Source of the DNA: an uncultured Bacteroidia bacterium
GTDB taxonomy: Bacteria; Bacteroidota; Bacteroidia; Bacteroidales; UBA932
Reading direction: 5' to 3'
NCBI GenBank assembly: GCA_902785065.1
Contig: CACZXH010000010.1
Location: forward strand, 1 to 64,000
DNA: 64,000 bases
The notes below the pieces were generated by a model that had not been told where the DNA came from, made no database searches, and saw only the letters and a list, made by a program, of their open reading frames with translations. This document shows positions 54,277 through 61,810 of this stretch, piece by piece (the first letter of the stretch is position 1; each line of letters begins with the position of its first letter). Both the position numbers and the translations under genes were made by a program.

Positions 54277-55083
54277 ATGTCCACGCTGATCCAAAGTGCC
54301 CGCGGAATGCTCTGGAAGCGCCGCCTTCCGGGATACCTGTTCTGGAACCGCCTGAGATTCAGGCGGGAGCATCCGGCATTGGCCCGGGACCTGTTCGGCA
54401 TTCATTTCCGGCACCCCATCGGGCTCGCTCCTGTGCTGGAGCGGCAGGACGAACTGCTGGACGTCTGTGACAGCGTCGGCTACAGCTTCACGGGGCTCAT
54501 TCCCGGCGAAACGCCCCTGCAGGCTGTTGCAGAACGTCTGCAGACCCGTGAAACGTCCATTGTCGCCGCCGTGGAGCTCCGTGCAGACGGAGCCACGGAA
54601 GAGGAGGCGAAACAACGGATTATCCGCCAGTTTTCCCTCCTGTATGACTTCGCGGACTATTTCGTTATCGACATCAACCGCGAAAGCGGCCTGTCCTCCC
54701 TGGACGACTTTTCCGACTGGACCGAGCTCCTGGACGAAGTGCTCAATCTGAGACTCTGCTACGAGCGGTATAAGCCCATCCTCCTCCGGATTTCGCCCGG
54801 CCACGAAGAGGAACAACTGCGGCGGATCCTGGATTTCGGCCTTCTGTCCGGTTTCGACGGCGTCGTTGCGCCCGGTCTCGCCAAAGTCCGTTTCTGTGCG
54901 GAATACACCCAGAACCGCTTTCCCATTATCGGTTCCGGTGCGATTACCTCCCCGGAGGAAGCGCTTGCGCTGCTCCAGGCCGGGGCTTCCCTGGTCGAAG
55001 TCGCCCAAGGCATCCCGAACCGGCCGCGCCTGACTCCGAAAATCCTGCTCAAGGCCCTCGACCAACCTGTCAAAACCCCATGA
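54277..55083 (+). CDS. Dihydroorotate dehydrogenase-like protein, probably altered in function
   Basis: A 268-residue TIM-barrel protein related to dihydroorotate dehydrogenase: FGIHFRHPIGLAP near the start and PIIGSGAITSPEEALALLQAGASLVEVAQG at the end match the FMN phosphate-binding part. The usual active-site block N-x-S-x-P-N is replaced by VIDINRESGLSS, and the segment holding the catalytic Lys and substrate Asn residues is not recognisable. It is also about 60 residues shorter than full class 1/2 enzymes. It may bind a flavin or phosphate without making orotate. It overlaps cinA by 4 bp and follows the XRE gene. Confidence 0.72.
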   Translation: MSTLIQSARGMLWKRRLPGYLFWNRLRFRREHPALARDLFGIHFRHPIGLAPVLERQDELLDVCDSVGYSFTGLIPGETPLQAVAERLQTRETSIVAAVELRADGATEEEAKQRIIRQFSLLYDFADYFVIDINRESGLSSLDDFSDWTELLDEVLNLRLCYERYKPILLRISPGHEEEQLRRILDFGLLSGFDGVVAPGLAKVRFCAEYTQNRFPIIGSGAITSPEEALALLQAGASLVEVAQGIPNRPRLTPKILLKALDQPVKTP

Positions 55084-56345
55084 TCCAAGCTTCCATCTGC
55101 ACCATCGGCGATGAGATCCTCATCGGCCAGGTCGTGGACACCAATTCTTCCCGCCTCGCTGTCGCACTCGAAGAGGCCGGAATCCGTGTCACCCGTATGC
55201 TCTCTATCGGAGACGACCGCGAAGAAATCCTGAACAACCTTCGGAATGAATTGACTGTCAATGATATCGTCATAACGACGGGAGGCCTAGGCCCGACAAA
55301 GGACGACATCACGAAAGGCGTCCTGGCCGAGCTTTCGGGCAGCGCCGGTTATGTGGAGCACGACGGTCAGCTGGCCATCATCGAGGAAATCCTGCATAGC
55401 CGCGGGCTGGATATGCTGGCGATCAACCGGGCGCAAGCCCTGGTGCCTGACCGCTGCGAAGTGATTGAAAACCACCTGGGAACCGCCCCGATCATGGTTT
55501 TCCGTTTCCCGGAGACCTCTTTTGGTGCCACGCTGTACGCCTTGCCCGGCGTTCCGTTCGAGGCTGTCGGCGCCATTCCTTCCGTCATGGACGATATCCG
55601 GGCGCACCAGCCACTAAACGCTATCCTGCACCGTAGCGTGATGGTGTTCGGGATGGCGGAATCGGCACTTTCTGCGTTTATTGCACCCTGGGAAGACGCC
55701 CTGCCGGCGGATATGCACCTGGCCTATCTACCCAATCCCCTTACGGGTATCCGGTTGCGCCTGTCCATCTATGGCGGCCGGCCCGAAGAGAATCAGGTCC
55801 GCGTGGAAGAACAGGTCGTCCGCCTGAAGGAACTGCTGGGCGACAAGGTATATTCCGACGAAGACGACACCTTGGAGGCCACCGTGGGCCGCCTGCTCAA
55901 GGCTTCCGGAAAGACGCTGAGCGTCGCTGAATCCTGCACCGGCGGTGAAATCTCCCACTTGATAACCTCCGTACCGGGATCATCGGCCTATTATCTGGGA
56001 TCCGTCACTTCCTATGCGGTTTCGGTCAAGGAGAAGGTGCTCGGCGTGCCGGCGGAGACCGTCGAAAAGCATGGCGTCGTGAGCGGTGAGGTTGCAGCGG
56101 CAATGGCAGAAGGCGTCCGCCGCGTGACCGGCAGCGACTACGCCGTGTCGACGACCGGACTCGCCGGACCGGACGGCGACGCGTTCAATCCGGTGGGCAC
56201 CGTATGGATCGGCGTGGCCGGTCCGCGGGGTACGAAGACCTTCAAAAAGAACTATCGGAACGACCGGAAGCGCAATATCGAGCGTTTTGCAGCCGCTGCG
56301 CTCGATGGCCTGCGTAAAATGATTATCGAAGACGCAACAAACTAA
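55080..56345 (+). CDS. cinA: CinA family protein (NMN amidohydrolase / competence-damage protein)
   Basis: A 421-residue two-domain protein. The N-terminal molybdopterin-binding-like COG1058 domain (GDEILIGQVVDTNS; TTGGLGPTKDDITK) is linked to metal-dependent nucleotide pyrophosphatase activity. The C-terminal CinA domain (SVAESCTGGEISHLITSVPG; STTGLAGPDG) acts as NMN deamidase in NAD salvage. Both are complete. It is coupled to the DHODH-like gene and ends 24 bp from the convergent dipeptidase gene. Confidence 0.94.
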   Translation: MIQASICTIGDEILIGQVVDTNSSRLAVALEEAGIRVTRMLSIGDDREEILNNLRNELTVNDIVITTGGLGPTKDDITKGVLAELSGSAGYVEHDGQLAIIEEILHSRGLDMLAINRAQALVPDRCEVIENHLGTAPIMVFRFPETSFGATLYALPGVPFEAVGAIPSVMDDIRAHQPLNAILHRSVMVFGMAESALSAFIAPWEDALPADMHLAYLPNPLTGIRLRLSIYGGRPEENQVRVEEQVVRLKELLGDKVYSDEDDTLEATVGRLLKASGKTLSVAESCTGGEISHLITSVPGSSAYYLGSVTSYAVSVKEKVLGVPAETVEKHGVVSGEVAAAMAEGVRRVTGSDYAVSTTGLAGPDGDAFNPVGTVWIGVAGPRGTKTFKKNYRNDRKRNIERFAAAALDGLRKMIIEDATN

Positions 56346-56369
56346 GGCAGAGAGACTAAAACAAAATAG

Positions 56370-57458
56370 TTAATAGGTATAACTTTTTTGTTTTATCCGT
56401 TTGAAGACCTCCAGGAGGTTCTTTCCCGCCACTTTTTCCACCTGTTCGTCGTCATAACCGCGCCGGCGCATCTCATCGAACACGCACCCGATCTTGGATA
56501 CGTTCTCCAACCCGGACGGAGGGACCAGGATCCCGTCGAAATCGCTGCCGATGCCGACATGGTCGATGCCGACGATGGACACGGCGTGGTCGATATGGTC
56601 CACGATCTCGCGGACACCGGGACGCCAGAGCGTCTCGAGCCGCCCTTGCATTTCCTCCCAGGCCTTCACCCGTACCGGGTCGCCCGGATCGGCAATGAAA
56701 GCGGCTTCCACCCGCTCGCCCTCGTCGAACAGCGCGGCGTCGGCCGGATCGGACAGGAAGCGCTCCGACAGGAAGGCCGGATAGAAGTTGATCCCCACAT
56801 AGCCGTCTTTCTCCCCCAGGGCCCGGAGCATCTCGTCGGTCAGGTTGCGCCGGTGGTTGCACAAGGCCCGGCAGCAGGAGTGCGTAGCAATGACCGGAGC
56901 CTCAGACAGGCGGATGCAGTCCCAGAAGGTCTCGTCGGAGGCGTGGGACAGGTCAATCATCATCCCGAGGGCGTTCATCTCCGCAATGACCTGCTTCCCG
57001 AAAGGGCTCAAGCCATGCCAGCGTTTCCCTTCAGCGGCGCTGTCGGCAATGGCATTGTCACCGTTGTGCGTGAGGGTCACATAGCTGACGCCCAGTCGGT
57101 AGAAGGTCCGCAGCAGCGGCAGGGACTGCTGGATGGGCGATCCGTTCTCCATGCCTATGAAGACGGATATCAGTCCGTTCTTCGCATTCTCCTCCGCTTC
57201 CTCGGGCGAGAAAGCCAGGGCTGCGTAATCCGGGTTGTCGTCAACGGCGTCATAGACGGCCGAAATCATCTCCAGCGCATAGCGCGTAGCGGCGTCCGGC
57301 GCCATTTCCGCCGGGGTGTACAGGGCAAAAAAGGAACCGCCGACTCCCCCGCGCCGGAGTTTGGGGAAGTCGACGTGCCCATGCCGGTTGTCGATGCCGA
57401 TATTCCGGAGCCGGATCAGCTGCGAAGGGGTATCGACGTGGCTGTCAAAGACTTGCAT
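56370..57458 (-). CDS. Membrane dipeptidase (peptidase M19)
   Basis: A 362-residue renal-dipeptidase-like zinc hydrolase. It has the first metal site DSHVDTP at the N-terminus, the Glu region GMENGSPI, YVTLTHN, MIDLSHAS and ATHSCCRAL, and HVGIGSDFDG near the C-terminus. No signal peptide is visible, so it is probably cytosolic and hydrolyses dipeptides. It shares one base with the DUF2807 gene before it and is the last gene in the valS-tat operon. Confidence 0.93.
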   Translation of the reverse strand: MQVFDSHVDTPSQLIRLRNIGIDNRHGHVDFPKLRRGGVGGSFFALYTPAEMAPDAATRYALEMISAVYDAVDDNPDYAALAFSPEEAEENAKNGLISVFIGMENGSPIQQSLPLLRTFYRLGVSYVTLTHNGDNAIADSAAEGKRWHGLSPFGKQVIAEMNALGMMIDLSHASDETFWDCIRLSEAPVIATHSCCRALCNHRRNLTDEMLRALGEKDGYVGINFYPAFLSERFLSDPADAALFDEGERVEAAFIADPGDPVRVKAWEEMQGRLETLWRPGVREIVDHIDHAVSIVGIDHVGIGSDFDGILVPPSGLENVSKIGCVFDEMRRRGYDDEQVEKVAGKNLLEVFKRIKQKSYTY

Positions 57459-58465
57459 TACTTCGTTCCGTAAGGAGCCAGGGTGGATTTCACGATCTTC
57501 TCGATCTTGAACTCCGGGGAACCACTGTAGTACAGGGAACTGCCGCCGACCAGATTCACGGACACCTTCTTGGAAACGGAGACGGTCACGCTGGAAGAGT
57601 TGGACAGGTTGGCCTCGACTTCCTCCAGGGGCATCGCGAATGCGTCCACGACGGAACTGCGGGAGCCCTTGACCTCCATTTCGTATGCCTTGCCGGTGAG
57701 CGTCAGCTTGGAACTGCCTTCGGCGGTCACTTCCACCTTTTCCGTGTTGGAGGTGATGCTGACCTGCGAAGAGCCGCCCGTGGACAGATTCAGGCTCCGG
57801 GTGGGGCCATCTGCCACGACCACGGAGGAGCCGTCGGACGTCAGGGCCAGTTCGCGGCCGGTGAACGTGAGTTTCAGGTTGGCGTTGTTGTCAGTGTTGA
57901 CCTCGACGCCCCGGTCGGTCTTGAGATTCAGGTTGGCCACCGCGTTCTTCTTCATGCTGATGCGGGCGGAAGCGGCGGCGACGGAAAGGTTCTTCACCTG
58001 GGATTTGCCAGCCGTCGTCAGCTCGAAATCATTGGCAGCGAATTCCTCGGCGGCAGTCAGTGTGGCATTGTCGGACAGGGTGACGGCCTGGAGTTCAGGC
58101 GTGTAGGCCACGACCCGGAACACAGGCGTCAGCGAACCCTTTCCCCGGTACAGCTTCCGGAGTTCCTTCGGGACCGCCTTCTCGTCATAGGAGATATAGA
58201 GGACCTTCGAACGGACATACACTTCCACATAAGGTTCCAGCTCCTTGTCCACGGTCAGGCGCACGCCATAGGTACCGCGGGAGAGGGTCACCTCAAAGTC
58301 GTCAGACACGTTGACCGCATTGAACTCGGAGACGGTGATGTCCTTGTCCGTCAGCTGGGCAGACAGGGACTGGGCCGAGGCGCGCTGGGGTGCCACAAGG
58401 AGCACGGCAGCGAAAGCTATCATTCCGATGATTGCCTTCAAAGATTTGTCTTTCAACATTTTCAT
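57458..58465 (-). CDS. Secreted DUF2807 (head GIN domain) protein
   Basis: A 335-residue exported protein. A signal peptide (residues 10-32, ending RASAQ) is followed by a right-handed beta-helix-like DUF2807 domain with many short repeated strands rich in Ser, Thr, Asn and Val (VTLSDNATLTAAEEF; LNLSTGGSSQVSITS; VEVTAEGSSKLTLTG). These are common Bacteroidetes envelope proteins of unknown role. The start may also be the ATG two codons later. It lies 11 bp after the ABC-F gene. Confidence 0.82.
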   Translation of the reverse strand: MKMLKDKSLKAIIGMIAFAAVLLVAPQRASAQSLSAQLTDKDITVSEFNAVNVSDDFEVTLSRGTYGVRLTVDKELEPYVEVYVRSKVLYISYDEKAVPKELRKLYRGKGSLTPVFRVVAYTPELQAVTLSDNATLTAAEEFAANDFELTTAGKSQVKNLSVAAASARISMKKNAVANLNLKTDRGVEVNTDNNANLKLTFTGRELALTSDGSSVVVADGPTRSLNLSTGGSSQVSITSNTEKVEVTAEGSSKLTLTGKAYEMEVKGSRSSVVDAFAMPLEEVEANLSNSSSVTVSVSKKVSVNLVGGSSLYYSGSPEFKIEKIVKSTLAPYGTK

Positions 58466-58476
58466 ATGAGTTATAA

Positions 58477-60399
58477 TTAATTATCCAACTTTTCCATCTG
58501 TATGCTCCACTCCTCGGTGAAAGCATCCAGACTGCGCTTGTTTTCCAGGTATTCCCGGGTGAGCTCCATCACGTCGTCCTTCGGTCCGGGCGCGGCCAGG
58601 ACCTGCTCGATGGCGGCCTGCCGCTTCTCCAGTTTGCCGATTTCCTTCTCCAGGTAATCGACCCGGTTCTGGATCTTCCGGATCTCCTTGGAGACCGTCT
58701 TCCGGGCCTGGAAGGTTTCCTGGGCCTGGACCTTGCGGTCGTCGGCCACCTTCTCCACGGGTGCGAAGCGTTCCAGTTCCCGGAGGCTTTCGAGTTTCCG
58801 CTTCCGAAGGAAGTCGGCGACACCACCCAGGTGCTCCTTCACCTTCCCATCCCGGAACTCATACAGCTTGTCCACCAGCCCATCCAGGAAATCACGGTCA
58901 TGGGAGACTACAATGAGCGTGCCGTCAAAGGCTTGCAAGGCTTGCTTGAGCCGGTCCTTGGAGCGGATGTCCATGTGGTTGGTTGGCTCATCCAGGGCCA
59001 GAACGTTGTACGGCGAGAGCATCAATTTCGCCATGCCGAGGCGAGCGCGCTCGCCGCCGCTGAGGACGGACACCTTTTTGTCGATGTCCTCTCCCTTGAA
59101 CAGGAAGGCCCCGAGCAGGTCCCGCAGCTTCGTACGGATCTCGCCCACGGCGATGCGGTCCAGGGTGCCGAACACCGTCTCGTTCCGGTCCAGGATATCT
59201 TCCTGATTCTGCGCGTAGTAGCCGATGTGGACATTGTGTCCCACCTTCGCCTCGCCGGAGAAAGGTTCCAGTTCACCCATGATCACGCGCATGAGGGTGG
59301 TCTTCCCTTCGCCGTTGCGACCGATGAGGGCGACCTTTTCCCCCCGCTTGATCTCGATCTCCGCGTTGCGGAAAACGACTTTCTGCGGATACCCGACGGT
59401 CAGGTCCGTTCCCTTGAAGACCACGTCGCCCGACCGGGCGGCCGGGGGGAAGCGGAGGTTCAGCTTCGCATCGTCGGTCTCGTCGATCTCGATGCGGTCC
59501 AGCTTCTCCAACGCCTTGATGCGGGACTGGACCTGGTTGGACTTGGTGGGCTTGTAGCGGAAACGGTTGATGAAGTCCTCCGTCTTCTCGATCATCCGCT
59601 GCTGGTTCTCGTATGCGGCCGTCTGCTGGGCGAGCCGTTCCGCCCGCAGTGTAACATACTGGCTGTAAGGCACTTTATAATCGTGGACATGTCCGAGGAG
59701 GATCTCGACAGTCCGGGTCGTGACATTGTCCAGGAACTTGCGGTCGTGGGAGACCAGCAGCAGCGAGCCCCGGAAGGATTTCAGGTAATCCTCGAACCAT
59801 TCAATGGACTCGATGTCCAGGTGGTTCGTAGGTTCGTCCAGCAGCAGGACGTCCGGATGCGCAAGCAGGACCTTGGCCAGTTCGATGCGCATGTTCCAGC
59901 CCTGGCTGAAGGTTTCCGTGTGGCGGCCCAGTTCCTCTTCCTTGAAGCCCAGTCCATACAGCGTGCGTTCCGCCTGCACCCGGGGCGACTCCCCCGTTTC
60001 CAGGGCCAGCCGGTCGTTGATTTCGTTCAGCCGGTCAATGAGGCGGGCGTAATCGGCTGATTCATAATCGGTCCGCTCCCCCAGTTCCACATTGATCCGC
60101 TCCAGTTCCCGTTCCATTTCATGCAGGTGGTCGAACACCGTCATCACTTCGTCGATGACGCTCCGGCCCCGGTGGTGCTCCATGATCTGCGGCAGATAGC
60201 CGATGCGAAGGTCGGCGGGCATGTCAATGTGGCCCGACGTCGGGCTCTGCTCCCCCGTGATCAACTTCATCAGCGTGGACTTCCCGGCCCCGTTCTTGCC
60301 GACGAGGCCGATTTTGTCGCTTTCGCTGATGTGGACGCTGATATCGTCCAACAGCGTGAAGCTGCCGTAGGCTACGGTGACGTTATTCAGCGAGATCAT
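58477..60399 (-). CDS. ABC-F family ATPase (ribosome-associated, Uup/YheS-like)
   Basis: A 640-residue soluble protein with two ABC domains and no membrane part. Walker A motifs GLVGKNGAGKSTL (near 37) and ALIGRNGEGKTTL (near 360), signature motifs FSQGWNMRI and LSGGERARL, and two Walker B/DEPTNH sites are seen. The linker (about 240-320) is the ribosome-contacting P-site tRNA interaction motif region. The C-terminal coiled coil (about 545-635) has heptad-like charged repeats. ABC-F proteins act on the ribosome in translation or antibiotic protection; which one cannot be told. Its start overlaps tatC by 17 bp. Confidence 0.93.
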   Translation of the reverse strand: MISLNNVTVAYGSFTLLDDISVHISESDKIGLVGKNGAGKSTLMKLITGEQSPTSGHIDMPADLRIGYLPQIMEHHRGRSVIDEVMTVFDHLHEMERELERINVELGERTDYESADYARLIDRLNEINDRLALETGESPRVQAERTLYGLGFKEEELGRHTETFSQGWNMRIELAKVLLAHPDVLLLDEPTNHLDIESIEWFEDYLKSFRGSLLLVSHDRKFLDNVTTRTVEILLGHVHDYKVPYSQYVTLRAERLAQQTAAYENQQRMIEKTEDFINRFRYKPTKSNQVQSRIKALEKLDRIEIDETDDAKLNLRFPPAARSGDVVFKGTDLTVGYPQKVVFRNAEIEIKRGEKVALIGRNGEGKTTLMRVIMGELEPFSGEAKVGHNVHIGYYAQNQEDILDRNETVFGTLDRIAVGEIRTKLRDLLGAFLFKGEDIDKKVSVLSGGERARLGMAKLMLSPYNVLALDEPTNHMDIRSKDRLKQALQAFDGTLIVVSHDRDFLDGLVDKLYEFRDGKVKEHLGGVADFLRKRKLESLRELERFAPVEKVADDRKVQAQETFQARKTVSKEIRKIQNRVDYLEKEIGKLEKRQAAIEQVLAAPGPKDDVMELTREYLENKRSLDAFTEEWSIQMEKLDN

Positions 60400-61147
60400 C
60401 GTCGGAGGGGGTATCGGGTTTGCACACCAGGATGGAGAATTCGTACAGCCCGTACAGCGGGATGGACAGGACGAACATCGAGAACGGGTCGCTCGGGGTG
60501 ATGAAAGCCGCCAGGATCAGGATTACGACGAAGGCCGACTTCCGGAATCCCTTCAGCTGTTTCCGCGTCAGGATGCCCATGCTCGAGAGGACCAGCACGA
60601 CCGTCGGAAACTCGAACAGCAGGCCGATCAGGAACACCATCGACGTGAACAGGGAAATGTAAGACCCCAGGGAAATCGTGTTCTGCACCGCGTCGCTGAC
60701 CGTATAGTTCATGAAGAACATCAGGCAGACCGGCAGGACAATGAAATAGCCCACCAACACGCCCAGGTAGAACAGGAACGAGGACATGCCGAACGCCTTC
60801 CGCACCGCTTTCTTCTCATTGTCATAAAGCGCGGGGGCGACGAACCGCCAGATTTCGTAAATGACGTACGGGAAGGCCACAATGGCGGCCATCAGGATCG
60901 AAATCTTCAAGTGCACGAAGAACTGGGCCGACACCTCGATGTTGATCAGGGTCATCGAGAAATCCAGTCCCAGCCACTTGTAGAGGATGAAATCGGGGGT
61001 TGTGGGCCAGAGTACGGCCTTGAACAGCCGTTCCGGAATCGCCAGGAAGAAGATGGAAACGAGGACAATGGCGCCGATTGAGCGGAACAGCGTCCCCCTC
61101 AATACGTCGAGATGGTCCCAGAAGGACATTTCACCGTCCTGGGCCAC
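60383..61147 (-). CDS. tatC: Twin-arginine translocase subunit TatC
   Basis: A 254-residue integral membrane protein, the receptor of the Tat system exporting folded proteins. The N-terminal MSFWDHLDVLRGTLFRS is the family start with the conserved E/H-L-x-x-L-R block (here DHLDVLR). Six membrane helices follow, with the conserved FxxP..YEIWRFVAPALY region around residue 95 and ITPSDPFSMFVLSIPLYGLYE near 215. It directly follows tatA (one base shared). Confidence 0.97.
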   Translation of the reverse strand: MAQDGEMSFWDHLDVLRGTLFRSIGAIVLVSIFFLAIPERLFKAVLWPTTPDFILYKWLGLDFSMTLINIEVSAQFFVHLKISILMAAIVAFPYVIYEIWRFVAPALYDNEKKAVRKAFGMSSFLFYLGVLVGYFIVLPVCLMFFMNYTVSDAVQNTISLGSYISLFTSMVFLIGLLFEFPTVVLVLSSMGILTRKQLKGFRKSAFVVILILAAFITPSDPFSMFVLSIPLYGLYEFSILVCKPDTPSDDDLAE

Positions 61148-61356
61148 TACTTCTTCTCGTCCTTTTTATAACCTTCCTCGTCGAGTTCCTTGATCTCCTT
61201 CTCTACCTCGTTCATGCCCTGCTTGAAGCTCTTGACGCCCTTGCCAAGACCCTTCATCAACTCAGGAATCTTCTTGCCGCCGAACAGCAGGAGGACAACC
61301 AGGACGATCGCGACGATCTCCCAGGTTCCTAACATCAGGGGGTAAATGATCAGCAT
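61147..61356 (-). CDS. tatA: Twin-arginine translocase subunit TatA/TatE
   Basis: A 69-residue protein with one N-terminal membrane helix ([19 protein letters not shown]), the conserved FGGKKIPEL hinge, and an amphipathic helix with Gly-Lys-rich residues ([11 protein letters not shown]), then an acidic tail. It forms the Tat pore. Start is the ATG at 61356 directly after the thioesterase stop, or seven codons later (MLGTWEIV), which suits the family better. Only one TatA/B-like gene is present, as in a minimal TatAC system. Confidence 0.93.
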   Translation of the reverse strand: MLIIYPLMLGTWEIVAIVLVVLLLFGGKKIPELMKGLGKGVKSFKQGMNEVEKEIKELDEEGYKKDEKK

Positions 61357-61357
61357 A

Positions 61358-61774
61358 TTACTTGTCGTTTAGATGGTTTTCGATAATGTTGGCCAGGATA
61401 TCCGGGCACCGGACGGGCCGGAATGACTCCGAATCGATGAAGCCCAGGATGACCGCCCCGTCGGCGCAGACTTCCCCGTCCTGGTTGAGGACGGCCTGCC
61501 GGACGACGAGTTTCGCCAGGGGCGCCTTGTCGATCTCGGCGACCGCGGTCAGGACATCCCCCATCCGGGCCGGATGCTTGAAACGGCACTCGACGGAGAC
61601 GATCGGAATCATCACGCCGTACTCGTTCTCGCACCGCTCGATCGGGAATCCCCACTCCACCATCATCGCGTTCCGGGCAATCTCGAAATATCGGATGTAG
61701 TTGGAGTGATGGACCACCGCCATCTGGTCGGTTTCGTAGTACCGGACGGGGAAAGATACCTCAAAATGCGTCAT
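61358..61774 (-). CDS. Acyl-CoA thioesterase, 4-hydroxybenzoyl-CoA thioesterase (YbgC) family
   Basis: A 138-residue hotdog-fold thioesterase. [25 protein letters not shown] holds the conserved Asp (TDQMAVVHH) active-site motif in the first helix region, and the rest matches YbgC-like proteins. It hydrolyses short acyl-CoA esters; YbgC associates with the Tol-Pal system and phospholipid metabolism in other bacteria. It follows valS by 36 bp and precedes tatA by 1 bp. Confidence 0.92.
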   Translation of the reverse strand: MTHFEVSFPVRYYETDQMAVVHHSNYIRYFEIARNAMMVEWGFPIERCENEYGVMIPIVSVECRFKHPARMGDVLTAVAEIDKAPLAKLVVRQAVLNQDGEVCADGAVILGFIDSESFRPVRCPDILANIIENHLNDK

Positions 61775-61810
61775 AACAAAAATGTTAATACATTAAACAA
61801 TTTTGTTTTA

